Position numbers and translations under genes: made by a program. The notes under the pieces were generated by a model. It had not been told where the DNA came from and searched no databases. It was given only the letters and a program-made list of their open reading frames with translations. Below are positions 13,259 to 20,813 of a stretch of 20,813 nt of DNA, one piece after another. This DNA is from an uncultured Lachnospiraceae bacterium. Its GTDB lineage: Bacteria > Bacillota > Clostridia > Lachnospirales > Lachnospiraceae. Position 1 is the stretch's first letter. Each line of letters starts with the position of its first letter. The DNA is taken from assembly GCA_946549155.1 (NCBI GenBank), contig CAMNQN010000030.1:1-20813 (forward strand). The letters run 5' to 3'.

Positions 13259-16195
13259 TTAGTCGTTGCTGACATTACCGGAGGTTACCTGGTTGGCATG
13301 TCCGGTTATCAGATTATTCTCCTGGTCATGATCAAAATAATAGGTGATCATATCCCTGGCCAGTGCCGCTGCGTTGGCGGAGGAATAGCCGTTGGCGATA
13401 CGCACGGCCACGCACATCTCCGGATCGTCGTAGGGCGCATAGCCGATAAACAGCGCATGGTTGGGCCGGTCCGCAGACTCCTGGGCCGTACCGGTTTTGC
13501 CTGCCACCGCTTCCCCGGTATAATTCGCGAAGGCGCTGTGTTTCTGTACCACAGAACGCATACCGGTATGGATGGCGTTCCACAGCTCCGCTGGCAGCTC
13601 CAGCGTATTGTAGACCTGCGGCTCGTTCTTGTCAATGACGTTTCCATTGGAATCCGTCACCCTGTCGATCAGCGTCAGGTCATAGCAGGTGCCGCTGTTG
13701 GCCAGGGTGGTCACATAGCGGGCAATCTGCGTCAGGGTGTAGGCGTTATCACTCTGGCCCATGGAAGCACGCACCGGGTCGCTGGTGGCGATATGAGGCG
13801 CTGTCTCCGGCACCTCCACGCCGGACTTGGCGTCAAAGCCGAACATGGCCGCGTACTTGGCCAGCGTGTTCATACCGGTGGCATCCTCGTAGGTGCCGTT
13901 CACCATGCTGAGCCGGTAGCCGATGGTATTGAAATAATAGTTGCAGGAATCCCGGATGGCGGTGGTCAGCGTCTCATAGCCGTGGTATCCGCCCACATTG
14001 GGGATATGAATCCAGCAGTTGATGGGACGGCCGTCATCCAGCTCATTAAATTGTCCCGTACAGTTGATGCCCTCATCGATTCCCACCTGGTACTCCATGA
14101 CGCCGGCGGTGGCCGCCACCATCTTAAAGGTGGAGCCGGGGGCCAGTACCTCCTGGGTAGCCCGGCTGTAGAAGGGGGAAGACAGGTCGATGGACAGCTT
14201 ATAGTAATAGTCGGAATCCATCTCGTTTACCAGCTTATTATTGTCGTAGCCAGGATAGGTAACACAGGCTCTCACATCCCCGGTGTCCGGATCCGTGATT
14301 ACGATGGCGCCGGAACAGGGCCGCAGGGCCAGCTGGGCCGGGGTGATCTCCAGATTGTAAATCTTATCCCGGATAAAGTCGTAGGCGCTCAGCTCCCCAG
14401 AGGAGAGCCGGTTGTAGGTGTCCGTATCCATCTCCAGAATACCCTGGTCATAAAGCAGCAGGCATACCTCCTTGCCGGAGAGGCTCTCCTCAATCAGCAT
14501 GTAGCGAAATACACTCTTACAGAAGTTCGTATCCCCCGAGAGATATTCCGCGATATAATCCGCCAGCGTGGTGTAAATCTCATTGGAGTCCATGTAGGCC
14601 GTATTCTCCACCACGCCATTGATATCGATCCAGTTTTTGGAGATGGCGTAGGTGAGAAATTCCTGCAGGCTGATGCTCTCGTCCACGCTCCAGGCCTGCC
14701 AGGTGAGGTCTGTCTCGTCGATGGCGTCGGAATTTAAAATGTGGGTCTCCACCAGCATATTGTTCACGATGTAGGACTGGTAGGCCTTCATCTCCTCCGT
14801 CAGGTCACTGTAAACGGTGGGGGTGGCGGTGGTCAGCTGGTTCTTAATCTCCGAGAAGATGGAGGCCGCCTTCGTCAGAAAGGCCTGATACACCTTCTGT
14901 TCGTTGGCGGAGGCGTCAGGGACGGATAAGTGCTCCACATCCAGCACGTTGTTCTCAAACAGGGCGAAGTAAACATCATAAACCGGAATAAATACATCAT
15001 CCGCAGACTGCAGGTACTCATAGTTGATACTGGTGGTATCCATGGTGTTGGAGTAGACAATACCCGCTATGTACTGCTCCAGAAGATTGTAGGCCGCCTT
15101 CTGAAGGTCACTGTCCAGCGTCAGATACAGGGAATTGCCTGCCTGGGGCTCCACCCGGGATTCCACGCTCAGCGTCCGCCCCATGTTGTCTACATAGAGG
15201 GTTTCCAGTCCCTTATCTCCCTGGAGAGAGGTCTCCATCACCTGCTCCAGGCCCACTTTCCCCACAATATCCGTGGAAGTATAGGTTTCGTTCTCCTCCT
15301 TAAGCTCTGAAAGCTCCTCCGCGGAGACCTGGCCCGTGTAGCCGATGATGGGAGCGAAATATTCCGCGTCGTTATAGACACGCAGATAATCCTCCACCAC
15401 ATCGATGCCGGTAAGGCTGGCCGCATTTTCCATCAGCTGGGATACGGTCTTCTCACAGACATCCTTGGCAATGACGACGGAATTGTACCGCTGATAGCTG
15501 TTGGCTGCCAGCTGGCTGCGCAGATAGACAAGCTGCAGCGTCTCCTTCTGAGTGTAGCTTTCCGGAATACCGTACTCCTCCCGCTCCTGGGCGGTGGTTT
15601 TCTCATCCACAATTCCGTAATACCTGGTGCTGCTTAACAGCTCCACCAGCTCCGGGGCGGAAATATTTTTCTCCTCCTCCGTCAGAGCCTTCTCCTTCTC
15701 CCCCTCTGAGGGAGCGTCGATATAGAGCTTTCCGAACACGTCCGCTTTGAAACGGCTCAGGGTAAAACCGGTGCAGTTGTAGGCGTAGGTGCCGTCCTCC
15801 TGCAGCTCAATCTTAAAATCGTCCACAATGGAATCCCCATGGCCCTCAATAATCCGGATGGCATTGTAGAGGATGCTGTTTAAGGTCAGATTCCGCAGAT
15901 GGGTCGTCTCATAGGAGCCGATGTCCTCCAGGGTTACGTTATAGGACAGGCGGTTGTAGGCCAGCAGCTTGCCGTTGCAGTCGTAGATTTCTCCCCGGGT
16001 GCTGTTCAATACCCGTTCTTTTTTGATGGACATGGCGAAATCATTCAGATAGGTTTCCCCGTTAATGATCTGCAGATCAAACAGGCGGTAGATCAGAATG
16101 GACGCCAGCAGCACAAAAACGATCAGCAGTACGACGATTCTGGAAGCTGTTCCCCTTGATATGGAATTTTTTTCATGTTTAAACAAGGCTGTCAA
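13259..16195 (-). CDS. mrdA: Penicillin-binding protein 2, elongation transpeptidase, with large insertion
   Basis: A 978-residue class B PBP that would cross-link peptidoglycan with RodA. A single membrane segment lies at about 19-40, followed by the PBP dimerisation region. The transpeptidase motifs are complete: S688-T-F-K691, S750-C-N752 and K900-T-G902. The length is far above the usual 600-700. The excess lies between LTLDSDLQ (from 358) and GAIVITDPDTG (from 629), blocks that are nearly adjacent in ordinary PBP2. That gives an acidic, helix-rich insertion of roughly 250 residues. The start is a TTG (16195 with AAAGGAG just upstream, or 16186). No ATG precedes the membrane helix. It overlaps mreD by 17 bases and is followed by minC, placing it inside the mre operon. 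Confidence 0.95.
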   Translation of the reverse strand: MTALFKHEKNSISRGTASRIVVLLIVFVLLASILIYRLFDLQIINGETYLNDFAMSIKKERVLNSTRGEIYDCNGKLLAYNRLSYNVTLEDIGSYETTHLRNLTLNSILYNAIRIIEGHGDSIVDDFKIELQEDGTYAYNCTGFTLSRFKADVFGKLYIDAPSEGEKEKALTEEEKNISAPELVELLSSTRYYGIVDEKTTAQEREEYGIPESYTQKETLQLVYLRSQLAANSYQRYNSVVIAKDVCEKTVSQLMENAASLTGIDVVEDYLRVYNDAEYFAPIIGYTGQVSAEELSELKEENETYTSTDIVGKVGLEQVMETSLQGDKGLETLYVDNMGRTLSVESRVEPQAGNSLYLTLDSDLQKAAYNLLEQYIAGIVYSNTMDTTSINYEYLQSADDVFIPVYDVYFALFENNVLDVEHLSVPDASANEQKVYQAFLTKAASIFSEIKNQLTTATPTVYSDLTEEMKAYQSYIVNNMLVETHILNSDAIDETDLTWQAWSVDESISLQEFLTYAISKNWIDINGVVENTAYMDSNEIYTTLADYIAEYLSGDTNFCKSVFRYMLIEESLSGKEVCLLLYDQGILEMDTDTYNRLSSGELSAYDFIRDKIYNLEITPAQLALRPCSGAIVITDPDTGDVRACVTYPGYDNNKLVNEMDSDYYYKLSIDLSSPFYSRATQEVLAPGSTFKMVAATAGVMEYQVGIDEGINCTGQFNELDDGRPINCWIHIPNVGGYHGYETLTTAIRDSCNYYFNTIGYRLSMVNGTYEDATGMNTLAKYAAMFGFDAKSGVEVPETAPHIATSDPVRASMGQSDNAYTLTQIARYVTTLANSGTCYDLTLIDRVTDSNGNVIDKNEPQVYNTLELPAELWNAIHTGMRSVVQKHSAFANYTGEAVAGKTGTAQESADRPNHALFIGYAPYDDPEMCVAVRIANGYSSANAAALARDMITYYFDHDQENNLITGHANQVTSGNVSND

Positions 16196-16697
16196 TACTC
16201 CTTTTGTCTGTCTTGGTTAATTTCTTGTTTACAAAGTAGAAAAAACGGTAGGTTACAAAGGTGAGAATCAGCGTATACAGCATCTCCGGGATGATAATGC
16301 GTCCCAGGTAAAAGAAAAAGTTGATTCTCCCCCGAATCAGAAAGGTACAAAAATACTGGCAGAAACCGAAAAGCAGATCCGCCGCAGAAATCAGCAGCAG
16401 CGGAGTTTTAATATCATCATCATAGAAAATGCGGTAAAAATATCCTGCCAGATATCCGATCCACATATAAATCAGGGCGTAAAAGCCCAGAACGCTTTCG
16501 AAAAACAAATCACAGCACAGCCCGCAGAAAAATCCGGTAATCAGTCCGCTCTTCCGGCCCCGCATCAGGCCGAAGGAAACGGTGAGAATCAGCAAGAGGT
16601 TTGGACGGATGGATGCAATTTCGATAAACGCAAACGCGGTGCACTGTAAAAGCGCGGATACAAGAATCAGGATCGTCATGGTTATCTTTCTCTTCAT
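16179..16697 (-). CDS. mreD: MreD, rod shape-determining membrane protein
   Basis: A 172-residue hydrophobic protein with about five or six membrane segments, starting at about residue 6. RPNLLLILTVSFGLMRGRKSGLITGFFCGLCCDL is a recognisable MreD stretch (positions about 31-64; the RPNLLL and GLxxGFxxGLxxDL pattern is the key part). MreD is an essential Rod-complex membrane partner of MreC and PBP2/RodA with no known enzymatic activity. It is 4 bases after mreC, with its GAGG ribosome site lying in the end of mreC, and it overlaps PBP2 by 17 bases. Four cysteines in the first 121 residues are slightly unusual. Similarity is modest, but position between mreC and mrdA makes the call firm. Confidence 0.9.
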   Translation of the reverse strand: MKRKITMTILILVSALLQCTAFAFIEIASIRPNLLLILTVSFGLMRGRKSGLITGFFCGLCCDLFFESVLGFYALIYMWIGYLAGYFYRIFYDDDIKTPLLLISAADLLFGFCQYFCTFLIRGRINFFFYLGRIIIPEMLYTLILTFVTYRFFYFVNKKLTKTDKRSIDSLV

Positions 16698-16701
16698 AGC
16701 G

Positions 16702-17646
16702 CTATTCCTCTTCCGCCGGAGCTTCCGTCTCCTGGGGCTCTTCCCCGGAATTGCTCAGGTCATTGATTACCTGAGCATCGGAGGCATCCTCCGGGCTGGC
16801 CACATAATCCTTCAGTTTCAGAATCACCAGCACCTCCTGTAAATGCTTGAAATCCACCACAGGAGTGATCTGGCCGGATTTCGTCAGATTGTTGGCATCG
16901 TTATTTAACTCACAGATATATCCGATTAATATGCCCGGAAGGTATTTTTCGCTGATGTTGGAGGTCACCACCTTGTCGCCCACGTTCACCTTATTGTTCT
17001 GGTCCTGAAGCTTTACCAGGCTTAAGGTGCCCTCGTCGATAAGCTGCAGATTCCCGGCGATGATACAGGTATCCGAGGTGTTGGAGACCATGGCGCTGAC
17101 GTTGCTGTTGTCGTCGATGATGGAGCGCACGGTGGCCCAGTTCGTTCCCACCTCCGTGACAATCCCCACCAGCCCGGCCCCTGCGATGACGTTGGCATCC
17201 ACCTGGATACCGTCCGCGCTGCCCTTGTCGATGGTGAAGCTGTTAAACCAGTTTCCGCTGTCCTTGGAGATCACCCGTGCTCCCACCTTGTCATAATCCG
17301 GATACTGCTCCCCCAGATCATAAAGCTCCCGCAGCCTGGTCAGCTCCTCCTTATCCAGCACCAGCTGGCTGTTCTCCGCTGTCAGGATGTCCACCTTCTC
17401 CTTCAGCTGCGCGTTCTCCTCCCGCAGGGCCGCCGCGTCGGAGAGATTGGAGGTGAAGCCGGAAACCCAGTTTCCCAGGCTGTTAATGCCCTTCTGCACC
17501 GGTGTGATTATCATTCCGGTCACCTGCCGCAGAGGGCTGGTCATAGAATCGTTTAAAAAAGAGAGGACAATCAGAGCGATGCAAAGGATACTTAGGACCG
17601 CCAGCAAAAATTTATTCGATGATTTTTCGTTACCTTTTCTTTTCAT
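16702..17646 (-). CDS. mreC: MreC, rod shape-determining protein
   Basis: A 314-residue bitopic protein. One membrane helix lies at about 12-31, a coiled coil at about 69-112 (LREENAQLKEKVDILTAENS), then the MreC beta domain (VGARVISKDSGNWFNSFTID, GAGLVGIVTEVG, INDNSNVSAMVSNT-type blocks). The tail, from about 290, is acidic and ends in EAPAEEE. MreC forms dimers or filaments outside the membrane and activates PBP2/RodA. It is 20 bases after mreB and 4 before mreD. An AAAGGCAGG ribosome site is present before the ATG 17646. Length and layout are normal for the family. Confidence 0.96.
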   Translation of the reverse strand: MKRKGNEKSSNKFLLAVLSILCIALIVLSFLNDSMTSPLRQVTGMIITPVQKGINSLGNWVSGFTSNLSDAAALREENAQLKEKVDILTAENSQLVLDKEELTRLRELYDLGEQYPDYDKVGARVISKDSGNWFNSFTIDKGSADGIQVDANVIAGAGLVGIVTEVGTNWATVRSIIDDNSNVSAMVSNTSDTCIIAGNLQLIDEGTLSLVKLQDQNNKVNVGDKVVTSNISEKYLPGILIGYICELNNDANNLTKSGQITPVVDFKHLQEVLVILKLKDYVASPEDASDAQVINDLSNSGEEPQETEAPAEEE

Positions 17647-17666
17647 AGAAAGCCTGCCTTTATTTT

Positions 17667-18671
17667 CTAAATTTTAGGATAGCGGGTGACCGCCTTCAGC
17701 TCTTTGTTGTTTAAAATCTCCACCAGTCCCCGCACGGTACTGTTTTTCGGATCCTGGATATGGTAGATGGGCAGTCCGATCTCCTTCTGAATATAAATGG
17801 GCAGATTCAGAAGCATAGAGACGCCGCCTGTCAGGAAAATCCCTTCTCCCGCAATATCCTTCATAATCTGGGGCGGAACCCGTCCGTACACAGATTTCAT
17901 GTTCTGGACGATAAAATCAATGGTATCAATGATCGCCACACTGACTGCCAGGGATGGAATCATATCGGATTTTGGAAGCCCGGACAGCGTGTGGATACCA
18001 AACACCTTCTGCTCCAGGCGGGGTCCATTGATCATAAACGCCAGATTATTTTTCAGCCGTTCCGCTGTCCGCTGTCCGATATTGATGTTAAATTTTCTGC
18101 GGATCATGGTGGCAATATCTTCATCCAGCTTTTTTCCGCCCACCTTCAGGGTCTGGCCCAGAATCACGTTTCCGCCGGAAATCACGGATATCTCCGTGGT
18201 GTCCGCGCCGATATTCACAATCATATGGCCCTGGGGAGAAAGCACCGGAAGCCCGATGCTCACCGCATCCGCGATGCCCTTATCCACCAGACGGATTTTG
18301 CTGGCGCCGATACCGCCGCTTAACACGTTAAAGAAGGCCCGCTGCTCCACCGGAGTCAGATTACTGGGGGCCGCCATGCAGATGTCAGAACTGGCCTGCG
18401 CAAGAGAGGTGAATTGTTTTAAGGTATAGGACAATACCAGTTCCATATTAGTGGCGCTGGCAATCACACCGTTCACCATGGGGCAGGAAACCTCCACGTT
18501 GACCGGATTTTTTTCATACATCTCATAAGCGGCGTCACCGATGGCGATGACCTGGGTTTTGTCACGGATGGCAATCATATTTTTGCTGTCCATGAATTTT
18601 TTCCCGTGCTTATCCCGTATTTTTATCGTGTCGGTGCCCAAATCCACACCGCATACATTGTGAAATAACAT
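17667..18671 (-). CDS. mreB: MreB-family actin-like protein with altered catalytic residues
   Basis: A 334-residue actin/Hsp70-fold protein, normal MreB length. The layout is recognisable: phosphate-1 loop GVDLGTDT (8-15), a phosphate-2 region at 151-160, VGGKKLDEDI, IGQRTAERLK and the adenosine loop LTGGVSML near the C-terminus. Two catalytic positions are changed. Canonical MreB has EEPMAAAIG, with the second Glu catalytic; here the same place reads DKGIADAVS with K131. Canonical phosphate-2 DIGGGTTE reads NIGADTTE, with N153 for the Asp. Phosphate-1 also appears one residue short against GTANTL. The codons (AAG and AAT) are clear. It may bind nucleotide without normal hydrolysis. It follows radC by 19 bases and leads mreC and mreD. 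AAGGGG precedes the ATG. A canonical MreB or Mbl may exist elsewhere in the genome. Confidence 0.88.
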   Translation of the reverse strand: MLFHNVCGVDLGTDTIKIRDKHGKKFMDSKNMIAIRDKTQVIAIGDAAYEMYEKNPVNVEVSCPMVNGVIASATNMELVLSYTLKQFTSLAQASSDICMAAPSNLTPVEQRAFFNVLSGGIGASKIRLVDKGIADAVSIGLPVLSPQGHMIVNIGADTTEISVISGGNVILGQTLKVGGKKLDEDIATMIRRKFNINIGQRTAERLKNNLAFMINGPRLEQKVFGIHTLSGLPKSDMIPSLAVSVAIIDTIDFIVQNMKSVYGRVPPQIMKDIAGEGIFLTGGVSMLLNLPIYIQKEIGLPIYHIQDPKNSTVRGLVEILNNKELKAVTRYPKI

Positions 18672-18690
18672 AAGCTTCCCCTTAAACGTG

Positions 18691-19389
18691 TCAGACCAGG
18701 TGCTCCTTCCGGAAGCTGACGGCCTGATGATCCCCTATAATAATATGATCCAGCAGCTCGATCCCTAAAAGCTCGCCGCTCTCCCTCACTCTTCTGGTCA
18801 GAACCAGATCCTCCTGGCTGGGCTGCGGATTTCCGCTGGGATGATTGTGAAGAATAATAACAGAAACCGCATGATAACGCAGGGCGCACAGAAAGATCTC
18901 TCTGGGTGAAATCAGCGTGGCATTCACCGTGCCCTGGGAAATCACCTCTTCCCCAAGAAGCTTTCCCTTGCTGTTTAACATGATTAAAAGCAGTTTTTCC
19001 TGTTCCTCATGACGGAAATCCTCCATATAATAATCCGCCACCGTGTCCGGATCCGTAAAGACGAGACTGCGGCCGGCCTGCTGCTTGGCCATGCGCCGGG
19101 ACAGCTCCGCGATACATTTTAGCTGGATGGCCTTCACCTTCCCGATCCCCTTAATCTTGGTTAATTCGGCCAGCGATATATGATAGATTCCCAGCAGTCC
19201 CTCCTGTCCAGCCAGCGATATTTTTTTTCTGGACAGGTCAAGTGCAGGTTCCCCTCTCGAACCTGTCCTCAAAATAATCGACAGAAGCTCCGCGTCTGTC
19301 AGACTGCCGGCCCCTGAAGACCAGCATTTCTCGTAAGGCATCTCCTGGAGGGGGAGATTCTTCATCGTAGCAGTTTGTCTTTCGCTCAA
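18691..19389 (-). CDS. radC: RadC-family JAB/MPN domain protein
   Basis: A 232-residue RadC (UPF0758). An N-terminal helix-hairpin-helix region (about 76-99, LTKIKGIGKVKAIQL) precedes a JAMM metalloprotease-like domain. H181 and H183 in HNHPSG with D194 (PSQED) form the metal site, and LGEEVISQGTVN supplies the expected upstream Glu. Despite the name, a role in DNA repair has not held up, and the true function is unknown. The start is uncertain: TTG 19389 has a weak AAGG site about 10 bases upstream, while ATG 19365 has none. It is the first gene of the mre-min-rodA run. radC next to mreB is a conserved arrangement in many bacteria. Confidence 0.93.
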   Translation of the reverse strand: MSERQTATMKNLPLQEMPYEKCWSSGAGSLTDAELLSIILRTGSRGEPALDLSRKKISLAGQEGLLGIYHISLAELTKIKGIGKVKAIQLKCIAELSRRMAKQQAGRSLVFTDPDTVADYYMEDFRHEEQEKLLLIMLNSKGKLLGEEVISQGTVNATLISPREIFLCALRYHAVSVIILHNHPSGNPQPSQEDLVLTRRVRESGELLGIELLDHIIIGDHQAVSFRKEHLV

Positions 19390-19441
19390 ATGAAACTTAC
19401 CTTAACACTCTCTTTCCTTAGCTTCTTTCCCTTATCCCATT

Positions 19442-19470
19442 ATTATTTCATCATTTCTATAGAAAGTCAA
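19442..19470 (-). promoter_or_regulatory. Putative sigma-A promoter of the radC-mre-min-rodA operon
   Basis: On the minus strand, TTGACT (19470-19465) and AATAAT (19447-19442) are 17 bases apart, each one mismatch from consensus. Transcription would start near 19435, leaving a leader of about 46 bases before the radC TTG. The 88-base gap between the FAD protein stop and radC holds this promoter and no visible terminator. Confidence 0.65.
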
Positions 19471-19477
19471 TCCCTTT

Positions 19478-20813
19478 TTAACGTAAGCCATAATACCTTC
19501 CTGCGATGGCCTCAGCTACCCGGATCCCATCCATGGCGGCCGAGGTGATTCCTCCGGCGTATCCGGCCCCCTCCCCGCAGGGATAAATGCCGGGATGATT
19601 GGATTCACAGGCCTCATTCCGCAGAATCCGCACCGGGGAGGAGGTTCGGCTTTCCACCCCGGACAGAAGGACATCCCCCTGGGAAAAGCCGGGAATTTGG
19701 CGCTCAAAGGCCAGGATTCCCTCCTCAATAGAGGCGCTGATGGGCTCGGGGAAGATAGAACGCACATTGGCAAGGGCGTACGCGCCCTTCATTTCCGGAT
19801 GGATTTTGCCAAGTTCCTTTGTGGGGCGTCCTGCCTGATAATCTTCAAAGCGCTGCAGGGGGATTTTTCCCTGGCCTGCCCGGTAGGCGTTTCGCTCCAG
19901 CCTTTGCTGAAAGGCCAGGCCGTCCAGCGGCCCTTTTCCGCCGAAATCCTCCGGGGAGACGGTGACCACGATGGCGCTGTTGGCATTGCGGCTGTCCCTG
20001 GCATGGTAGCTCATGCCGTTTACCGCCAGCATTTCCGGCTCAGAGGAAGCATTCACCACATAGCCGCCGGGACACATACAGAAGGAGTAGACGCCCCGGC
20101 CGTCCGCCAGCTTATGGGTCAGCTTGTAGGGAGCGGGCGGCATCGGATAGGGGCAGTTTTCTCCGTACATGGCCTGATTCACCATCGATTGGGGATGCTC
20201 CACCCGCACCCCCACAGCGAAGGCTTTGGGCTGCAGCTCAAACCGGCGCTGAAACAGCATCCGGAAGGTGTCACGGGAGCTGTGGCCAATGGCTAGGATG
20301 AGAAGCTGCGTTTTCAAAGTCTCTGCGAAATTTCCTTCCCTGTGCTCCAAACGCAGGCTGTAGCGTCCATTTTCCAGCGGTTCAATATCGGAAAGGCGGG
20401 TAGTAAACCGCACCTGGCCGCCCAGAGAGAGAATCTCCTCCCGGATATTCTTTACCACCTGCATCAGCACATCGGTGCCGATGTGGGGTTTCGCACTGTA
20501 GAGAATGTCCGGATTGGCTCCGGCCCGGATAAAATTTTTCAGCACAAAGCGAATCCGGCCCTGGGAATCCTTCACCATGGTGTTTAACTTCCCGTCAGAA
20601 AAGGTGCCTGCGCCGCCCTCGCCGAACTGTACGTTGGATTCCGGATTCAGGGTTCCGGTGTTCCAGAATTTTTCCACGGTTTTCCGCCGGCTCTCCACAG
20701 CCTCGCCCCGCTCCAGAAGAATCGGGCAAAAGCCGGCCCGGGCCAGCATCAGGCCGCAGAACAGTCCCGCAGGGCCGGTCCCCACGATGACAGGAGGCAG
20801 AGAAAGCGGCTGC
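19478..20813 (-). CDS. FAD-dependent oxidoreductase-like protein (COG2509 type), N-terminus outside window
   Basis: The frame is open through the window edge, so the N-terminal part is missing; about 445 codons are visible. The first visible motif is the dinucleotide-binding VIVGTGPAGLFCG, which sits after a short N-terminal domain in this family, so the GTG inside it is not the real start. Further family blocks are FGEGGAGTFSDGKLN, GHSSRDTFRML, FAVGVRVEHPQ, CMCPGGYVV and, near the C-terminus, YPCGEGAGYAGGITSAAMDG, the second FAD-contacting segment. Members are called uncharacterised FAD-dependent dehydrogenases; no substrate is known. It is separated from radC by 88 bases with its own downstream promoter, so it is probably a separate unit. 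The family is widespread in Firmicutes and nothing looks truncated except at the window edge. Confidence 0.9.
   Translation of the reverse strand, partial: QPLSLPPVIVGTGPAGLFCGLMLARAGFCPILLERGEAVESRRKTVEKFWNTGTLNPESNVQFGEGGAGTFSDGKLNTMVKDSQGRIRFVLKNFIRAGANPDILYSAKPHIGTDVLMQVVKNIREEILSLGGQVRFTTRLSDIEPLENGRYSLRLEHREGNFAETLKTQLLILAIGHSSRDTFRMLFQRRFELQPKAFAVGVRVEHPQSMVNQAMYGENCPYPMPPAPYKLTHKLADGRGVYSFCMCPGGYVVNASSEPEMLAVNGMSYHARDSRNANSAIVVTVSPEDFGGKGPLDGLAFQQRLERNAYRAGQGKIPLQRFEDYQAGRPTKELGKIHPEMKGAYALANVRSIFPEPISASIEEGILAFERQIPGFSQGDVLLSGVESRTSSPVRILRNEACESNHPGIYPCGEGAGYAGGITSAAMDGIRVAEAIAGRYYGLR

Noticed and set aside
12612..13262. A 216-codon + strand open frame opposite minC
   Set aside because: It is a shadow frame: minC and its beta-helix motif are clear on the other strand and no ribosome site precedes it.
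13298..14737. A 479-codon open frame on the + strand opposite PBP2
   Set aside because: It lies fully antisense to a gene with complete PBP motifs, has no ribosome site, and its composition (Gly/His/Val/Ile/Arg-rich) is what the reverse strand of this gene's codon use would produce.
19390..19477. A leader RNA or terminator between the FAD protein and radC
   Set aside because: No hairpin with a T run was found; the 88 bases are explained by a promoter and a short purine-rich leader.
19595..20296. A 233-codon + strand open frame opposite the FAD-dependent protein
   Set aside because: It is antisense to strong FAD-binding motifs and shows no family features of its own.

Overview
This is a chromosomal window from a low-to-mid-GC Firmicute, most likely a clostridial rod of the Lachnospiraceae type. 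That placement is inferred from gene content and order, not from a marker gene. Purine-rich Shine-Dalgarno sequences (AGGAGG type), frequent TTG starts and a SepF/YlmH/LspA/RluD neighbourhood point to Firmicutes. A radC-mreBCD-PBP2-minCDE-rodA-mgsA chain with MinE suggests Clostridia. I see no rRNA, tRNA, CRISPR array, insertion sequence, phage gene or pseudogene. The window is gene-dense, with no gene-free stretch over 300 bases.

Layout. (1) 1-1712, + strand: a promoter, an M55 D-aminopeptidase and a TtcA-type PP-loop tRNA-thiolation enzyme. (2) 1715-7934, - strand: a seven-gene operon transcribed as HlyD-like membrane protein, yggS, sepF, ylmH, aroB, lspA, RluA-family pseudouridine synthase. 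It converges on ttcA with only 2 bases between stop codons. (3) 7935-8371: back-to-back promoters, a lone + strand DUF378 membrane protein and a strong bidirectional terminator. (4) 8372-8791, - strand: a small unknown P-loop protein with its own near-consensus promoter. (5) 8867-19389, - strand: an elongation and division-site supercluster transcribed as radC, mreB, mreC, mreD, PBP2 (mrdA), minC, minD, minE, rodA, mgsA, D-Ala-D-Ala carboxypeptidase. Its promoter lies at about 19442-19470. (6) 19478-20813, - strand: a COG2509-type FAD-dependent protein, cut by the window edge at its N-terminus.

Together, cluster 5 encodes most of a Rod complex: MreB filament, MreC/MreD, the RodA glycosyltransferase, the PBP2 transpeptidase and a trimming carboxypeptidase. 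It is joined to a full MinCDE septum-placement system. Cluster 2 adds SepF (FtsZ membrane anchor) and wall or precursor housekeeping genes.

The most interesting observations are catalytic-residue changes in otherwise well-preserved proteins. The MreB in the mre operon has Lys in place of the catalytic Glu and Asn in place of the phosphate-2 Asp. The methylglyoxal synthase between rodA and the carboxypeptidase has Glu for the catalytic Asp and Thr for the active-site His. Also notable are a roughly 250-residue insertion in PBP2, a carboxypeptidase anchored at its N-terminus with no C-terminal anchor, a HlyD-like protein with no transporter partner, and replacement of the usual ylmG/divIVA positions by aroB in a genome that uses MinE.
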